From the NCBI GenBank assembly GCA_014706385.1, contig JACGZH010000005.1, positions 1,612,001 to 1,676,000 of the forward strand: a stretch of 64,000 bases of DNA, in the 5' to 3' direction. The stretch is from Phaffia rhodozyma. Lineage: Eukaryota; Basidiomycota; Tremellomycetes; Cystofilobasidiales; Mrakiaceae. Shown in pieces: positions 1 to 15,300 of this stretch (position 1 is the first letter of the stretch; each line of letters starts with the position of its first letter). The position numbers and the translations under genes were made by a program. The notes under the pieces were generated by a model. It saw nothing but the letters and a program-made list of their open reading frames with translations. It did no database searches and had not been told where the DNA came from.

Positions 1-1941
<1,941 letters not shown>

Positions 1942-2300
1942 TTAGGCAAGAGATTGCCTTCCCCAGTGTTTTTCTCTTGTTTGTCTGAACGACAGTGGGA
2001 AAGAGAACACCATCGTTTGAAATTAAATGTTCATATCATCATTACCACATCGATTCATAGACTATTCAGAAAATCATCAACGTCATCCACCTGACGATTT
2101 TTTGTTGCTGAAGATGATGGCGGTTGAATCTTGCTTTTATAAGTCGGTCGGTTATTGAGTGATGGCGACGGTGCATTTGATCTTTGAAACTGAGCGCTCA
2201 AAAGTCTCGCCTTGACGTCTATCATGAGCGAAGAAGAAAACCAAACAACTTAATGGCAGAACACGCACATCAGCAGAATAAGAGGAAGAAAGAAGAAGAC
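1942..2300. other. Convergent intergenic region
   Basis: AT-leaning spacer between the stop of the peptidase gene and the 3' end of the opposing acidic-protein locus. It should hold both 3' untranslated regions. I see no ORF with family features and no clear RNA gene. Confidence 0.5.
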
Positions 2301-3525
2301 TCAACCAGAAATCGCATCAGCTTTAGCTCTCTCCCTGTTCATTTCTTCCATCGACGCTTGATCCCAGCTGTCTTCTCCAGGCACGACCCTTCCCTGTCCC
2401 GCCGGTTTGTTCGTTCTAAGACTTGACGTTGATGAGGAGGCACTGGAGAGATGTAGAACTTTTTTCCCGCCGGACCGAGTTTGCATTCTAAGTTTGAGCG
2501 CATGATCGATTGAAGGGTCTGTTGAGTCGTCTCGAAGTTCAGGGAGTGGTGAGGTCGATAAGTCTAGTCTGTGTTTCATCAATATCGAAAGGTTGTGTGC
2601 TTCTCCTATCATCGATATTTGTTTCGAGATTGACGGCATATAACCGTAAGGCGGATCAGTATCAAAAGTCTGAGACTTCGTTCAGAGAACCAACGGCAAG
2701 AGATGATGGGAGAGGGGAAGGCAAGAGGACAAACGTTCATCGTCTGAAGTAGGCTCAACTTCTGCGTATGGGTCGACTTCTGGCTCTGCATATCGATCTT
2801 CGTTCGACTTGAGTGGCCGACGAGCAAAGGATTTTTCTGTTGATTGTGAGGATTGGGGTAAAGGTTTATCCGAAGATGCATTAGGCCGTTCTTTGTTGTC
2901 GAGTAACAAGTTTCAAAGGAAAGAAGGAAATCAAGGAGAGGCTTCTAGTAAGTAGGTCGTACGGTGATGATGGTAGTGGGCGTGAATGAAGTGTAGGTGA
3001 TGACCTACCGGAGGGACGACTTCTTATAGTTGGGAACGCTGTGTCGTCTTCCTCTTCTTCTTCCTCTCCTCCATGGACTTCCCCCTTGCCCTCGTCGTCT
3101 TCTCCTGTGTCTTCATCATCTTCACTTCTATCCTCCTCTTCTCCGTTCGAGTGATCACCACCATTCCTTTGCTGATCAACTCCGAGGTTTCTTCCTTGAT
3201 ATTGCTTCGTAGGATTGCCCCTTGCTCTTTAACAACAAAACGCACCGCCACATAGAACGGAATGCAGTCTATATGTCAGAACAGAAACCTATGACAGTCG
3301 ATACTCAAGGCTCATGAATGTGAACCATGAAGAGACACGAGGAATAGAGCAGGGAAGAAAAGCATCAAACATACTTGTTCCACCTAGCGCTCGCCAATCG
3401 TTTATGTTTATTCTGGAGCACCATCTGAATCTGGTTGGTCTAAATGTCCGTATATCGAGCTGCAAACTGAAGGTACTATCCAATAAAAGACGATCTGATG
3501 GTGATGATGGTTGATTGAAGGTCAA
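2301..3525 (-). CDS. Unresolved multi-exon gene (or two genes), acidic low-complexity protein
   Basis: I do not recognise a family. Reading leftwards, a first exon starts at ATG 3525 (MTFNQPSSPSDRLLLD, later RALGG) and ends at a GTATGT donor near 3374. A strongly acidic stretch follows (about 3220-3008; runs such as EEEEEEDD, then AFPTIRSRPS) and ends at a GTAGGT donor. Next come a polar segment (about 2895-2740; RYAEPEVDPYAE) and a terminal exon ending at stop 2301 (GEDSWDQASMEEMNRER). The pieces have protein-like composition in consistent order, but some junctions would need AAG acceptors or a weak GTTGAG donor. The exon structure is therefore not settled, and two small genes are possible: one frame ends soon after the acidic part at about 2927. 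Confidence 0.35.
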
Positions 3526-3804
3526 CCTGATAGTATACCGATCAGAGGGATGATCGAGTTAGGGTTGTGACCGGTGGAAACGTCATTAGCAAGAAAACAC
3601 CGTGTGTTCTTGATCTTTGACAAACGTAACGCTCTAGCATCATCTCCAGAAGCAAACAAAAATCGAGAGAGAAGGACTCATAAATCTAAGAAGAAGAGGA
3701 GAAGACACAAAAACGCAAAGAAGGGAAACGCATCGGAATAGCGACTGAATATCTTTTCGGAAGCATCTAACACGAAATAAAGACATGATAGTCTTGTAGC
3801 CATC

Positions 3805-6141
3805 TTAAATACCCTCGGAGGCAATGACGGACCAGTCCTTGTGAGGCTCCTTGCCCATCTGGATAGCGACGATCTTGTTGAGCACTACGATGTCCATGAG
3901 AAAGGAGAGATCAGTTAGATTGGCACTCTCTCAAGTATAGGCAAAACAAGAGAGATCGGACGAACCACTCTTGGCAACTTGACCCAGTCCCTCAGGACCA
4001 GTCGGGACAGAGATGTCTTTTCCCTCATATCCGATGCTGTTGTAGGGTAAGGACAGAAACCGCAAGATAATTTTTGAGCATCTTACTCAAGAAATGAAGA
4101 GAAAACATGCGAACGTACTTGTCGACAGGGCTGACAAGTGCGGCGGTTCCACTTCCAAAGATCTCCCTCAATGTGTCGTTCGCCTTTGCCTGCTTAATCT
4201 CACCCATACTGATGGCTCGCTCGTTCACCTCGATCTTTGAAGGCAAGCCAGGGAGAGTGATCGTTCCGGCAGCATGATCTCGAAGAAGCGAAAGGATGGA
4301 GTCTCGAGTGACTCCAGGAAGGATGATATCCTCGAGAGGAGGGGTGACGATCTCCCAGGTTCCATCTGGCTTGTCAAGTACAACAAACAAGTTCTGTAGT
4401 CGCCGATGGACAATATCAAATAAACACCACGTTCAACCGGACCACTACTACGAGAAGTGCATGACGAGAGAAAGAAGAATGCCGACGAACCATGGTTCCA
4501 ACTTCCGTCAAATAGTGCTCCTTGCCGATCAACCACAGGTTCTGGGCGTACCCACTCTTGGCGGCCTCCACCTGAGGCACGACTCCGGGAGCGTAGTTCG
4601 CTCCAAGTTTGTACGCGCCGGTTCCTCCGGGACCTGCTCGGGTGTAGTGAGAGGTAGCGAGAAGAGAAACGGGCTTGAATCCAGCTATTTGTCGAGGGTG
4701 TTTGCGCACGAGATCAGTACATGAGAAGGTTTGGTGCGCAAAAGAAGAAAAGAAGAGAGTGCTCACTAGGATAGTAGGGTCCGACAGGGGAACAGATGAC
4801 GAATAGAAGAGCATCTGATGAAGGGCCAACACCGAGTCCAGCTTGAGTGCCGATCATGGTGGGTCCTGAAAACACAGAGGGATATGGGTAAGTCGAGCAT
4901 CTAGTAGAAGACCGGAGGCTTGATAGAATAGACATACGGATGTAAAGCGAGTGACCAGGCTCTCCGGGGATCCAGTTCGAGTCAATCATCACGAGGCGTT
5001 TGATCAACTGAGTAAGAGCCTCTCCATCAAATTGCTTTTTTTTTTATCATTACAAGTTTTGGTTGAAACAAATTGAGAATTAGGGTCAGCCATTGATAGG
5101 TAGTTTTAGGTTGAGCTTCAGAGCTAACGTACAGGAAGAGCAATTCGAGCGGCACTCTGATGGTTCGTGGCCAATTAGATTGCATGTATGCGCGAGTCAG
5201 CCGGGTTTAGGTAAAAAGTCTCGTCAGCAATCGAACGAAACGACCGAACAAATATCAGATGATGTTGTAGAGGAAAGAAGGAACGGACAGTGTTCATTCG
5301 GGCCATGTTCTTATCAGGTCGGAAGAGTCGAACGGTTCCATCGTCGCACCGATATGCTTTCATTCCCTGTAACGATAGTGATACCAAAAAATGGTCAACG
5401 CCTGCACGATAAACGTGTTGAAAAGACGAAGAGCGTAGGCGCCTTTTAAAACAAAGGGAAAGGAGAACAGACCTCGAAGAGAGTGAATGCATAGTGAAAG
5501 ACAGTCGATGAAGGGTCGAGGGCAAGAGGACCATCTGGAGGTGAACAAGGAAGGTGTAAGAATGTGACTCACTTTTCAATGTCTTCTGTCGGAGCTCCTC
5601 CGAACAAGCGAAATAAGGAGACGGAGAGGAAGATCAAGACAGGAGAAAAAGACGAACAAGGACCGATGACTGGCTTTCCCCATCCTTTGACGCTGTTCCA
5701 AGGGATAGTAAGCATGTGGTCGGTGAAGACCCTACCGAATGTAAGCTTGTCGCTTGATGGGGGCGTCCCAGGAGAGTGGTTCTGGTTGTATTGAAGTGCT
5801 TTAGGCTAAGAATGTCGATATTAGAACGCGTTCAAGATAAAGTTGGAGACGTTATTTGGGAGAATTGACAGAACTGTCTAGTCAGGATATCATACAGAAG
5901 AACAAAAGTGAAGCAGAAGAAGAAAGGAGAGAGGGAAGGAAGAAGAGAATACGATGAAAAAAAGGCGTACGTTGATATCAGGAAGAGAAGTAAGCTCGCC
6001 GGTGAAAGGATCCCGGGAGACGTCCGAGGCGTAGGTTCTCTGAGCAAGAGGTCTAGCAAAGGCGGCAAGCCTGCCAGTAGCGACCCGGCTTGAGCCGGAC
6101 TGAAGAAGAGGTCGAAGGAGAGCGTTGAGCCTGGGTGCCAT
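3805..6141 (-). CDS. BAT1: Branched-chain amino acid aminotransferase, mitochondrial
   Basis: Class IV PLP-dependent transaminase that interconverts Leu, Ile and Val with their 2-oxo acids using 2-oxoglutarate/glutamate. The first exon (M at 6141) encodes an Arg/Ala-rich presequence without acids (MAPRLNALLRPLLQSGSSR), which indicates mitochondrial import. Later exons carry DHMLTIPWN, YAFTLFEGMKAYRCDDG, GPYYPTGFKPVSLLA, the PLP-lysine context TGAYKLGANYAP, ILPGVTRDSILSL and the end VIASEGI before a TAA at 3805-3807. About ten short introns split the gene. It is divergent from the MFS gene, with a 399-bp shared upstream region. The alternative would be a cytosolic paralogue (BAT2), but the presequence argues against it. 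Confidence 0.93.
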
Positions 6142-6540
6142 GATGATGATGGTGATGGTTGATGGTTAAGAGAGAACAAGTTAGCTCTGAAGAGTTAATT
6201 ATCGGCCGAAGTGAGCAGTCATGTAGTGGAATGACTCGTCGACCCTCAAAGAATTCCTTCAATTACTTATCTCCAGCTGGACTCAATATTATAGCATACA
6301 GAAAAACCTCAGCTTCCTCTACGATACGCTTATTTCATCAACAATGCGCTCCTTCCCCGTGCGATTCCATCTGGAGGGTGTTGGCTGGGTTGGCTTTGTG
6401 GGATAACTAGGCGTTGCTTACATAAGCATTATTTCTTTTCCTATCCTTCTGCTCACCCCCCAAGATTTGACCTTGTACATAATCGTGTATCCGATCGTCC
6501 ACTCACCCACTCATCCACTTGCTGGAGGAATAACACAAGA
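6142..6540. promoter_or_regulatory. Shared divergent promoter, BCAT / MFS transporter
   Basis: The 399 bp between the two start codons must hold both 5' regions. A CAT/CAC-rich run lies just upstream of the aminotransferase ATG. No specific operator is recognised. Confidence 0.5.
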
Positions 6541-9011
6541 TGAAAGCTCGCTCGGTCATCCTAGTTGTGTTTGTATCTCTGGTGTTGGATCTTCTGGCGT
6601 TTACGTGAGTATCCCGCTCGGTTTGTGCTCTGCTCTGTCAACATCTCGTTATCTGATAATCTTCTCGACAACTTTCCCAGCATCCCACTTCCCCTGTTTC
6701 CAAGGATCATTGAATGGTACGCCTCCAGAGAGGCCATCAGCTCATCGGCAGATCAGACCCATACAATACTCTCCTCAGTCCTAGCCGGCCTTCGTTCCTT
6801 CCGGGCAACTTTAGTATCATACCGGTCAGACGGGCAACCAGTCGTCACCAACGTCCATAAAAAATGGGACATCATTCTCCTTGGTGGCTTCTTGGGCTCC
6901 ATCTTCTCGTCCGTTCTTTCGTTTCTCTCTATCAATAGAGCTCATAATACATCTGTACTGATGCCATCTATGTTGATGAAAAAGCTTCTGCCAATATCTT
7001 GTGGCACCGCATATTGGGGGACTATCCGACAAGTATGGTCGTAAACGAGTGCTCCTGATCAGCATGATCGGAAACCTTGCCTCGGCCGGAATCTGGTTTC
7101 AAAGCACGACCTTTGTATGTATATCGTTTTTGCTTTGCAATGATTTCGAAACAATAAGAGCAAGATCGATGGCTAACTCAGGTATCGCTCAGGCTTCTTA
7201 TCTACTATCTAGGCTAGTAGGCGGGCTGAGTGAGGGAAACGTCCAGCTGTCGATGTACGTCCCAATCGTTAATCTCGTTAATATGTTCATTGACCAATTT
7301 TCAAATATGCACTTGTGCTCTCCCATACATTGAAAAGAGCAATAATTGCGGATGTCACTCCTGCTTCCACGAGATCTAGGGCGCTCGCCTTGGTTGGCTT
7401 GGCTTTCTCCGTCTGCTTTACTTTTGGGTACGCCCCTTCGTCTCACCCTCTTCCCTTATATCTTTTCCAATTTGATACTGAACATCGGTTGATTTTCGGT
7501 TCAATCTTGCCTCATTCGGTTTTTTAGTCCGGCTTTGGGAGCATATTTTGCTTCACTTCCTCTTCCTCTTTCTGTGTCTAGCGATACATCACTCTTGAAT
7601 AGGCTCAACGTCTATTCTTACGCTGCTGCAATCACCCTAGTATTGATCACGATTGAAACGGCTTTCCTTGCCTGGAAGTTGCCGGAAACAAGAGGGTGGA
7701 GACTGTCTCCTGAGGAAGAGAGTTCAAACACTGCCAAAGGAGCAGGAAGAGAGGAAGAGAGACAGGTTGCAATGAATGTAAAAGAGAGAAAGAGGATGGT
7801 CGACGAGCTTAGCGCTCTACACAGAATTTTTCTATTCTTCTTCAGTGGTACGTCATGTTTGTACCTCGGTCAACTTATTCTGACTTGCTGAGAAGAGAAA
7901 TATATTGTTAACGATGATTTCTCTTCTCAAAAATGTTCCTTGTAGGAGCTGAATTTACTTTAACGTGATTATCCCTTACGTTTTAACTCTTCAATACCTC
8001 TCTGTCTGCACTTGTGATCCTGACATGATAAATTATAGCTTCTTGGCATACGATCTTTTCGGAGCAACGAACGCTCAGAACGGTAGACTCTTAGGCTTGT
8101 AAGCTCTTCTTCTCTCGAACAAATTCTCTGTCATTTGACTTGTGACGCTGATCTGGTGTCTTGCGTTCAGTATCGGTGTTTTGTCGTCCGTACGTCTTCA
8201 TCCTTTCTTCAGCGCATTAAAAGATGAGAGCCTTGACTTATAGGTCTTTCTTTTTCTTCTACTTTTCTTCTTTCCTTCTTTCCTTCTTTCCTTCTTTCCT
8301 TCTTTCCTTCTTTCCCTCTTTCCTTCTTTCCCTTTACAACACTCTTGGAATATGAAAGTTATTGCAAGGAGGATATACCCGACGACCTTCTGTTTCCCGA
8401 TATCCTCTTATTTTAGCCCATAGAGGGATCCTCTCTACCTCACTTGGTCTTTTACTCCTGTCTCTCCTTCCTCTCTCCGCCTCTTCATCCGGAAACGAGT
8501 CGATTCCGGGCAAGTTCAGCGCACTCATCCTTTGGTCAGGAGCGGCCTGTCTAGCATTCACTTCTGCAAGTGTCGTCACCGGTCTCACCGGCTTCGTTAG
8601 TCTCTTATGTGACCAAGATGAAGACCAGCACGTAGGAAGTGTTGAGAAGAGAGTGGAAGTCGAAGGAAAGCAGAAGGATAAGGGAGAAGGAGAAAAGCTA
8701 AGAAAGGGAAAGACGTTGGGTGGATTCAGGAGCGCAGGTCAATTGGGCAGAGCTCTAGGACCTATCTTTGGTTCGTCCTTATCAGTTCCTTCCTACTTTC
8801 GCCTCTCTTCCCTCTCAGATTCGTCCTTTGACACTCTTTCTTGCCTTTTAAAGCATGCACCACATACTGGGTTCTGGGACCTAGCTTCTGTTATGCCCTC
8901 TCTGGCTCGGCGCTCGCATTCGTGGCTTTCAAAGCACGAGCTCTCATTCGTAGAGAACAAGATCGGTCCAGTGAGATAGAGGTCGGGACAGAAAAGTCGA
9001 AGATTGAGTAG
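6541..9011 (+). CDS. Major facilitator superfamily transporter, MFSD10/tetracycline-resistance-like
   Basis: Polytopic membrane transporter. The first exon begins at ATG 6541 with a hydrophobic helix (SVILVVFVSLVLDLLAFT) and splices to IPLPLFPRIIEWYA, as in the human MFSD10 family. MFS motif A is present (GGLSDKYGRKRVLLIS), followed by a helix starting LLSRLVGGLSEGN, a motif with TPASTRSRALALVG, and WKLPETRG before a charged central loop. The C-terminal half continues through QGGYTRRPS and GQLGRALGPIF to TYWVLGPSFCYALSGSALAF, with a charged tail ending at TAG 9009-9011. A long Lys/Glu-rich insertion sits in a late cytosolic loop (about 8630-8720). The substrate cannot be read from sequence. 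One intron contains a TTCC-type microsatellite. Confidence 0.85.
8267..8333. repeat. Pyrimidine microsatellite (TTCTTTCC-like, 8-nt unit)
   Basis: About eight tandem copies of an 8-nt C/T unit lie inside an intron of the MFS transporter gene and merge with its polypyrimidine tract. Confidence 0.9.
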
Positions 9012-9301
9012 GAAAGCTTAGGAAAACCGGGGAAGAAAGAACATCTTTGACTATCTCTTTGGACTAGAAAATCAGGGAGAAAGAAACCGGCATTGATGGG
9101 TAAGAGAGAAAATTCATGTACATCAAGACTCTAACGGACTGAGTTTTTACAAAAGATTGTGTGAGAGAGGAACTGAACAAACAAAAGAGTACTACTAAGC
9201 GTATACAGACAAACCGTGAACGATAGGAGTTCAAAACCGAAAAGAAAAAGGAAATGAGACAAGTCATGTGAAATCAGAGAACCAAGATAAGAGATGACAC
9301 T

Positions 9302-12300
9302 CTAGTCATCACTATCGGACGATAATTCACCATCTTCTTCGTCCTCCTCATCCTCATCCGACTCAATCTTTGGTTGAATCCTTTTTATCGTGATTTTCCT
9401 TTTGAAACTACCTACACTCTCTCCTCCATCTGTCATCGGTGTCGATGGCGGTGCCTCCTCCGAAGCAGATCCCATCCCACTCCCTCCGGGCCCAGGAGTA
9501 TTTGTAGACGAGTTGGCAGCCGTCGTGTTGGCGTTTGTCGTCAACGGCGCACCGGGCAACCCGCTACCGACGATATGCTTATTCCACAAAACATCTAATT
9601 CCTTCTCAAGATAATCTGCATCTTCGTAAACCCACGAACCAGGCTCGTTGAACAACCGGGCGTTGGCGAACATCTGCTCCCAATCTGCTCGGAATGGATT
9701 GACATCCTTGTAGGTGTTATTTCCGATACGACGTTTGATCTGAGACATGAACACCGGTTTCATGATGAGTTGGTAGTAAGATGGGTATAGCTTTTGTGAA
9801 GAGGAGAAAAAAGCCACGATCTTAGTAATCGTAATTGATAAATGAACCCAGTCAAAATTAAGACATATACTAACCTTCTTATCAACGGGCTGCAAGAACG
9901 CAACGCAATGGGGCTGATTCATCTGTCGGTTGAAAGGCCGTTGGATGCCGGTGTAGACAGCATTGAGGGCGTCCTTCATACGATCCTTGAGAGCACCTAG
10001 TAGACCAGTAGTCTTGCGACGTTTCGTCGAGCTGATGATGTCCTCCTCATCGTCGATCCCAGGCGTGGCCGACATAGATGTCGTTCCTCTCTTCCTCTTT
10101 GCGGTCGGGCCGAACGGTGTGTCTTCATCATCATCAATGGCCATCGTAGATGACCGACGACCTTTACCCTTCTTACCTAACTTGGGTCGACCAAGAGGAG
10201 CGATAGAGTCATCAGAATCTTGCCCATCCTCCCCGGATCCGACTTCTGCTCGCTTTGCACGTAAACGTTCCACCCGCTGTCGTTTCTTCTCGATCGCTTC
10301 CTCTAAATCTCCCTCTTCACCCTCCAAAGCCTGAAAATAAGAAAATCCAAATAAAACGTCAATAAAGCCAACTTTAAGCTTAATGAGAGGATACGATTGA
10401 TACGAGCCTGCAAGAACTGATCGTCCGTCAATCCGTCATCATAATGGACATCCGCCCTGACTCGCTGACCTCGGCCTTCTGGTAAATGAAGCGTGTCATC
10501 CACTTGTCTCACAAGCTCTCGCTTGTACATCTCTGGGACCTCAGCTTCGGTGAAAAGTCTATCTGGTGGAGGTCCTGTTCCTCCTTGGGCCTGCCAGACT
10601 CGGATAGCTTCCTTCTCTCGTTCAAGATCCATGGCTTTAAAAATTGGGAGTTCATCATCACCTCGAGCGAGAAGCTCGTTGATCTCATCGTCAGCCATCT
10701 CTCCGTCATCTTCTTCATCTCCCTCTTCCACCTCGGCTTCTAACAATGATCGCTGCAAACCGGAATTGAGAGATGTCAGATTCCCAGTCAGTCGACCTGT
10801 ACATCACCGTGAAATGAGTTCCCAAAAAGAAGGACAGAAGAGAATGTGACATACGAGGAGCGCCTCCTGCTCAGCAGCTGATGATTTGTTGTCGAACTTT
10901 CCAGCTTGAATGACTTTTCCATCGATAGCAAGTTTGCCTTGAGCGGCGTTGAAGATATCCTCTTCGATACTCTTGTTGGTAACGAGTCGGAAAATCTTGA
11001 CGACCTTCTTTTGACCAATTCGATGCGCTCGATCCTGAGCTTGCAAATCTGCATGAGGATTCCAATCCGAGTCATAACTATCGCCGGTTGAGAAAAGAAC
11101 ACAGAAAGTTCAGTTCGATCCTTTCCACTCTATACAAGTAAAACAAAAAAGAAAAGGCATACATGATGACGGTATCGGCCGTTTGTAAGTTCAAACCCAA
11201 ACCTCCAGCCCTGGTCGAAAGAATGAAGATTTTATGAGGCGACTGAGGATGGTTGAACTCTGTGATCATCGTCGTTCGGTCATCGGCTTTAGTCGAACCG
11301 TCAAGTCGAAGATATTGGCCAGTGTAACCTCGGTAGTTAAGGTAATCTTCAAAGATGTTCATGATCTGAACCATCTGGAAGAACATCAAAACCTGTTGTA
11401 CAAAAAGGAAAAAAAGAAAGAGAAAACATCGCCAAAGATGATGTTCAGTAAGGTTGAGACATGAGAAAACGAAAATTCAACTTGGCCGCTCAAACTCACT
11501 CGATGTCCGGTTGCGAACAATTTGGGCAAAATTCGGTCCAATAACTCGAACTTTCCAGCCACTCGCCACAACCTATCGTCACTAATCTTTTCCGGCACAA
11601 TCGAGTCCTCGATCACATCAATCACGAAAGGATGATTACATATCTTTCGAAGTTGCATGATCGTATTGTTGAGACCCTTGACGACATTACTTCGACTACA
11701 CATTCAGAAACAAGCCAAATAAGAAATGTATATATGAGAACACATGATCTTCAAGTGAATCAGAGTGAAATCCAAAGACAAAGAAGTCGAGGAACACACC
11801 CTTGCTTATCGACACCTTCAGAAGCCAAAAAGCCATGCTTTCGGTAGGTATCGTATACCTTTTGCTGCAACGCGCTCATTTTGCACTTGATGACCTTCTC
11901 GACCTTGTCTGGTAATTCTGACTCAACATCTTTCTTGAGCCTTCGGAGGAGGAAAGGTCGGAGCACCTTGTGGAGTCGTCGAATAATGAGCAATTGTTCT
12001 TCCTCGTTGATGTCCATCTTGTCGCTCGATCCGGCATTGGCGAACGGGGTGTTGAACCACTCATCGAATGATTTCACTGAGTTGAAAACCTTAGGCAAGA
12101 CGAAGTTAAGCAGCGCCCAGAGCTCTGGCAAGTTGTTCTAAGAAAATAGACAGTAAATTTTAAGGCAGTCACTATGTGCAACAGGTTCTTTCTGAATAAA
12201 ACAGCGAGATACACAAACCTGCAATGGTGTTCCCGTCAAAATCAATCGATGCCTCGACGTATAGTGCTGTGTCAACGTCATCGACAGCTTGCTCTGCGCG

Positions 12301-15300
12301 TTCTTCATTCGGTGACCCTCGTCGATGATCATGTGAACCCATTTGATCTTACCCAACAGAGACTTTTCTCTGATGATGTACTCGAAGGTGGTGATCAAAA
12401 CTTGGAAGTTTCCACTTTTGACTCTGGCGGCCGCATCCCTTCTAGCCTGAGGCGTTCCTTTGTAGATCACGGTCGATACGCCGGGTGCCCACTTCTCGAA
12501 CTCGAGAGTCCAATTGGTGATCGTCGAGAGTGGAACAATGACGAGGTAGGGACCATGCTGCTTCTTCTTCTCGATCAAGAAGGTGATGAGCGAGAGCGTT
12601 TGAATTGTCTTACCCAAACCCTATAGAAAATGAGAGGCAAAAATTGAGGAAATGTCAGCCGTTAATCTCTCAAGCATCCTTCCACTGCCCATTTGATTTA
12701 AAGAGGATGACACAAGAGAAAAGGAGACTAACCATCTCATCGGCCAAAATTCCATTCAACCTGTTGTTGTACAAGCTGACCATCCATTGAAGTCCCTTGA
12801 TCTGATACTCTTTGAGCTTACCTCCGATCAAGATACTTGGTTGTTCTGTAATCTTCTCACTGATCTTGTGAGCGACTGCATAATAATCCACCTTGTTGTT
12901 GTCCCCACCAGCCCCACCAGCCCCGGCCCCACCACCGTTTGCCTGTCCAGGCTCTTCGGTGTCCATCTTGGAGGCTCCGAACATGGTTTCATCTACCGGA
13001 CCGTCCTCGGTCTCAAACGGCAAGATTACACCCGCGTCTTTATGGACATCATCGTTCTGTTGGGCTACGACCGCCTGGGCAAGAGAATCTAGATAAGCAT
13101 CTGTCTGTCTGAGCAGATGGGTAATTCTCGTGTCTTTGGCAGTGTCGATCAACTTCATATAAGCCTCCTCATCATCTGCCTTAAGCGCCTTGAGACGCTC
13201 CTTTGAAATTCGTTCAACACGTTTCTGTTCTTCTTTCTCGGTAGTGACGTGAAATCCGAGGACGAGTTTCCCAAGCTTTCGAACTTTATCTTGAGCGATA
13301 GAGCCGGCCTTGACGAGTTCTTTTCCGTGAGAGCAGATCCCGAGGATGTAGTCTGTCTGTCTCTGTTTGATCTGCTTCTCCCGGTCGAACTTTTGTCGTC
13401 GTTCGAGTTGTTCAGTCACCCTGGCATCTCGTTGATGAATCTTTTTGTGTTTTCGGAATGCCGTTCGGTCGGTCAACAAGCCAGAGGAAGCGTCCATTTG
13501 AGTAGCCAACTTCTCTCTCATCGCCTTTTGTTTTTCCAGAAGGTGAAGTGACTTAAGCTCGATCAGTGCTCGTATTTTAGCATCCGATCGAGTCGGTTCA
13601 ACCAAACCGACGATGGGCTCTCCTCCACAGTCTTCCCCGAGCATCGCCGGAAGCTGCTCAAGTTCTTGAATTCGCCATTTGATCCGAGTGTCAACGAATC
13701 GGTTTCGCTCTTCGAGAAGGATATATGGGTCGAGTCCGGGAGGCATTAGCGAAGGAATCAACGTTCGTTGCTGCTTAGTGCTAAGGTACGGTGCGCTCGA
13801 CGCAGGTTCAGGTTGAGGAACGAGGGTGAAAGGATGGGTGAATGCATTGTAGGGATAGATGAGCGATGATCTGTTGAGCTCGAGCGCGGGCGGTAACTCA
13901 ACAGGAAGCGAGGCAATCACAGAAGACAGTTTGTCGTCCGGGATTGGTCCGTTGGTGGCTGCATCAGCAGTGGAATCAAAGGTAGCCGGCGACGGAGAAG
14001 CTGTCACGGCGATTGCCTCCACAGGAGCAGCAGACTCCGCAGAGACGTTTCCAGTCTCCTTGATTGGTTCAGGTTTTTGTGCATCTGCCGCGAGAGCCAC
14101 ATTCACCGCGCCTTCTGTTAGCTTGTTTTCCAGACTTTTAGTTAAGCCCGACTGTCCAACGTCTGTACTTTTGTCCTTCTCGGTTATATCCAGAGCCCCA
14201 CCAGTATGGCCCATGATTGCTGCCTGAAGATGAGGTGGAATGGGCATGTTTCTTCCTAGAAGCTTAAAGGTGTGCAACTGAGTTCGAAGCTGAGCAATTT
14301 GTTCGGGTGTAAAGTTGTACGCGGTAAGCGGGTTAGCGGGTGGCTGGGTTGATGTAGCTGCCGGTGTGGCGGAAGAAAAGGAGGCCTGGGGGTTGGCAGA
14401 AGATGAAGGAGGTTGTGGCGGCTGCCCGTTTTGAGGAAACCCGGATGGAGGAGCCGCAATTGTCGGGTTGTTGGAAACCAAAGAAGTGGGCGTAGAGGAA
14501 GGAGGGAGAGCTGAGCATGTATAGAAACAATGAAAGAAAACGCGTTAGTTTTAGCGAAAGTTGGCGAAACGATGCCCATAACAAACTTACCTTGAGCAGG
14601 AGAAAGCCCATTGGTGCTGGATGTATGTTGTTGTTGTTGTTGTTGCTGCTGCTGCTGTTGCTGCTGCAGCCTCTGCTGTTGAAGATGGACATAGTTTGCT
14701 TTGCTAAGGTATGGATATCCAAGTGAAAAACAGCCGACACGTCGATCAAGTGATAAGCCTCAACACGCTCAGACAGGATTAGAAAAAACTTAGAATAGAG
14801 ACGGAGACACTGACTTCCATTCCATGAATTTCTGATAAGCTTGCAAGACGGTCATCATCTGCTTGAGCTCCCCCGACGTCTGCTCAGTCGCCCCCTGGGC
14901 CTTGAGCTGTTGAGATTTCTGTAGAAAAGTGGACGCGAAGGAAAAGAACCAAAATGAGCAAAAAGCGTTCATCTGAGCGGCCATCACGAGATCGTCCGGT
15001 CCATTCATGATCCAAGTGAGGCAGTTTGATGCATCCGAGTCTAAGGAAAGAGAAGTTGATCTGGTACAAACCTGAACAATATACTTCAACCTGTCCTGAG
15101 TAAGACCTCCGATCATCTGATGGGTCATGTTGCCTGGGTACTGAGGCAACGGCAGGCTTCCCGGAGGATACTGTCTGACCTGAGATTGCTGCTGTTGCTG
15201 ATGCTGCTGCTGCATTTGTTGCTGCTGCTGAATGGAAGAAAACCCGTTCTGAACATTGTTCGAGAGACCTGGATGGCTTTGCTGTTGCTGTTGATGCTGC

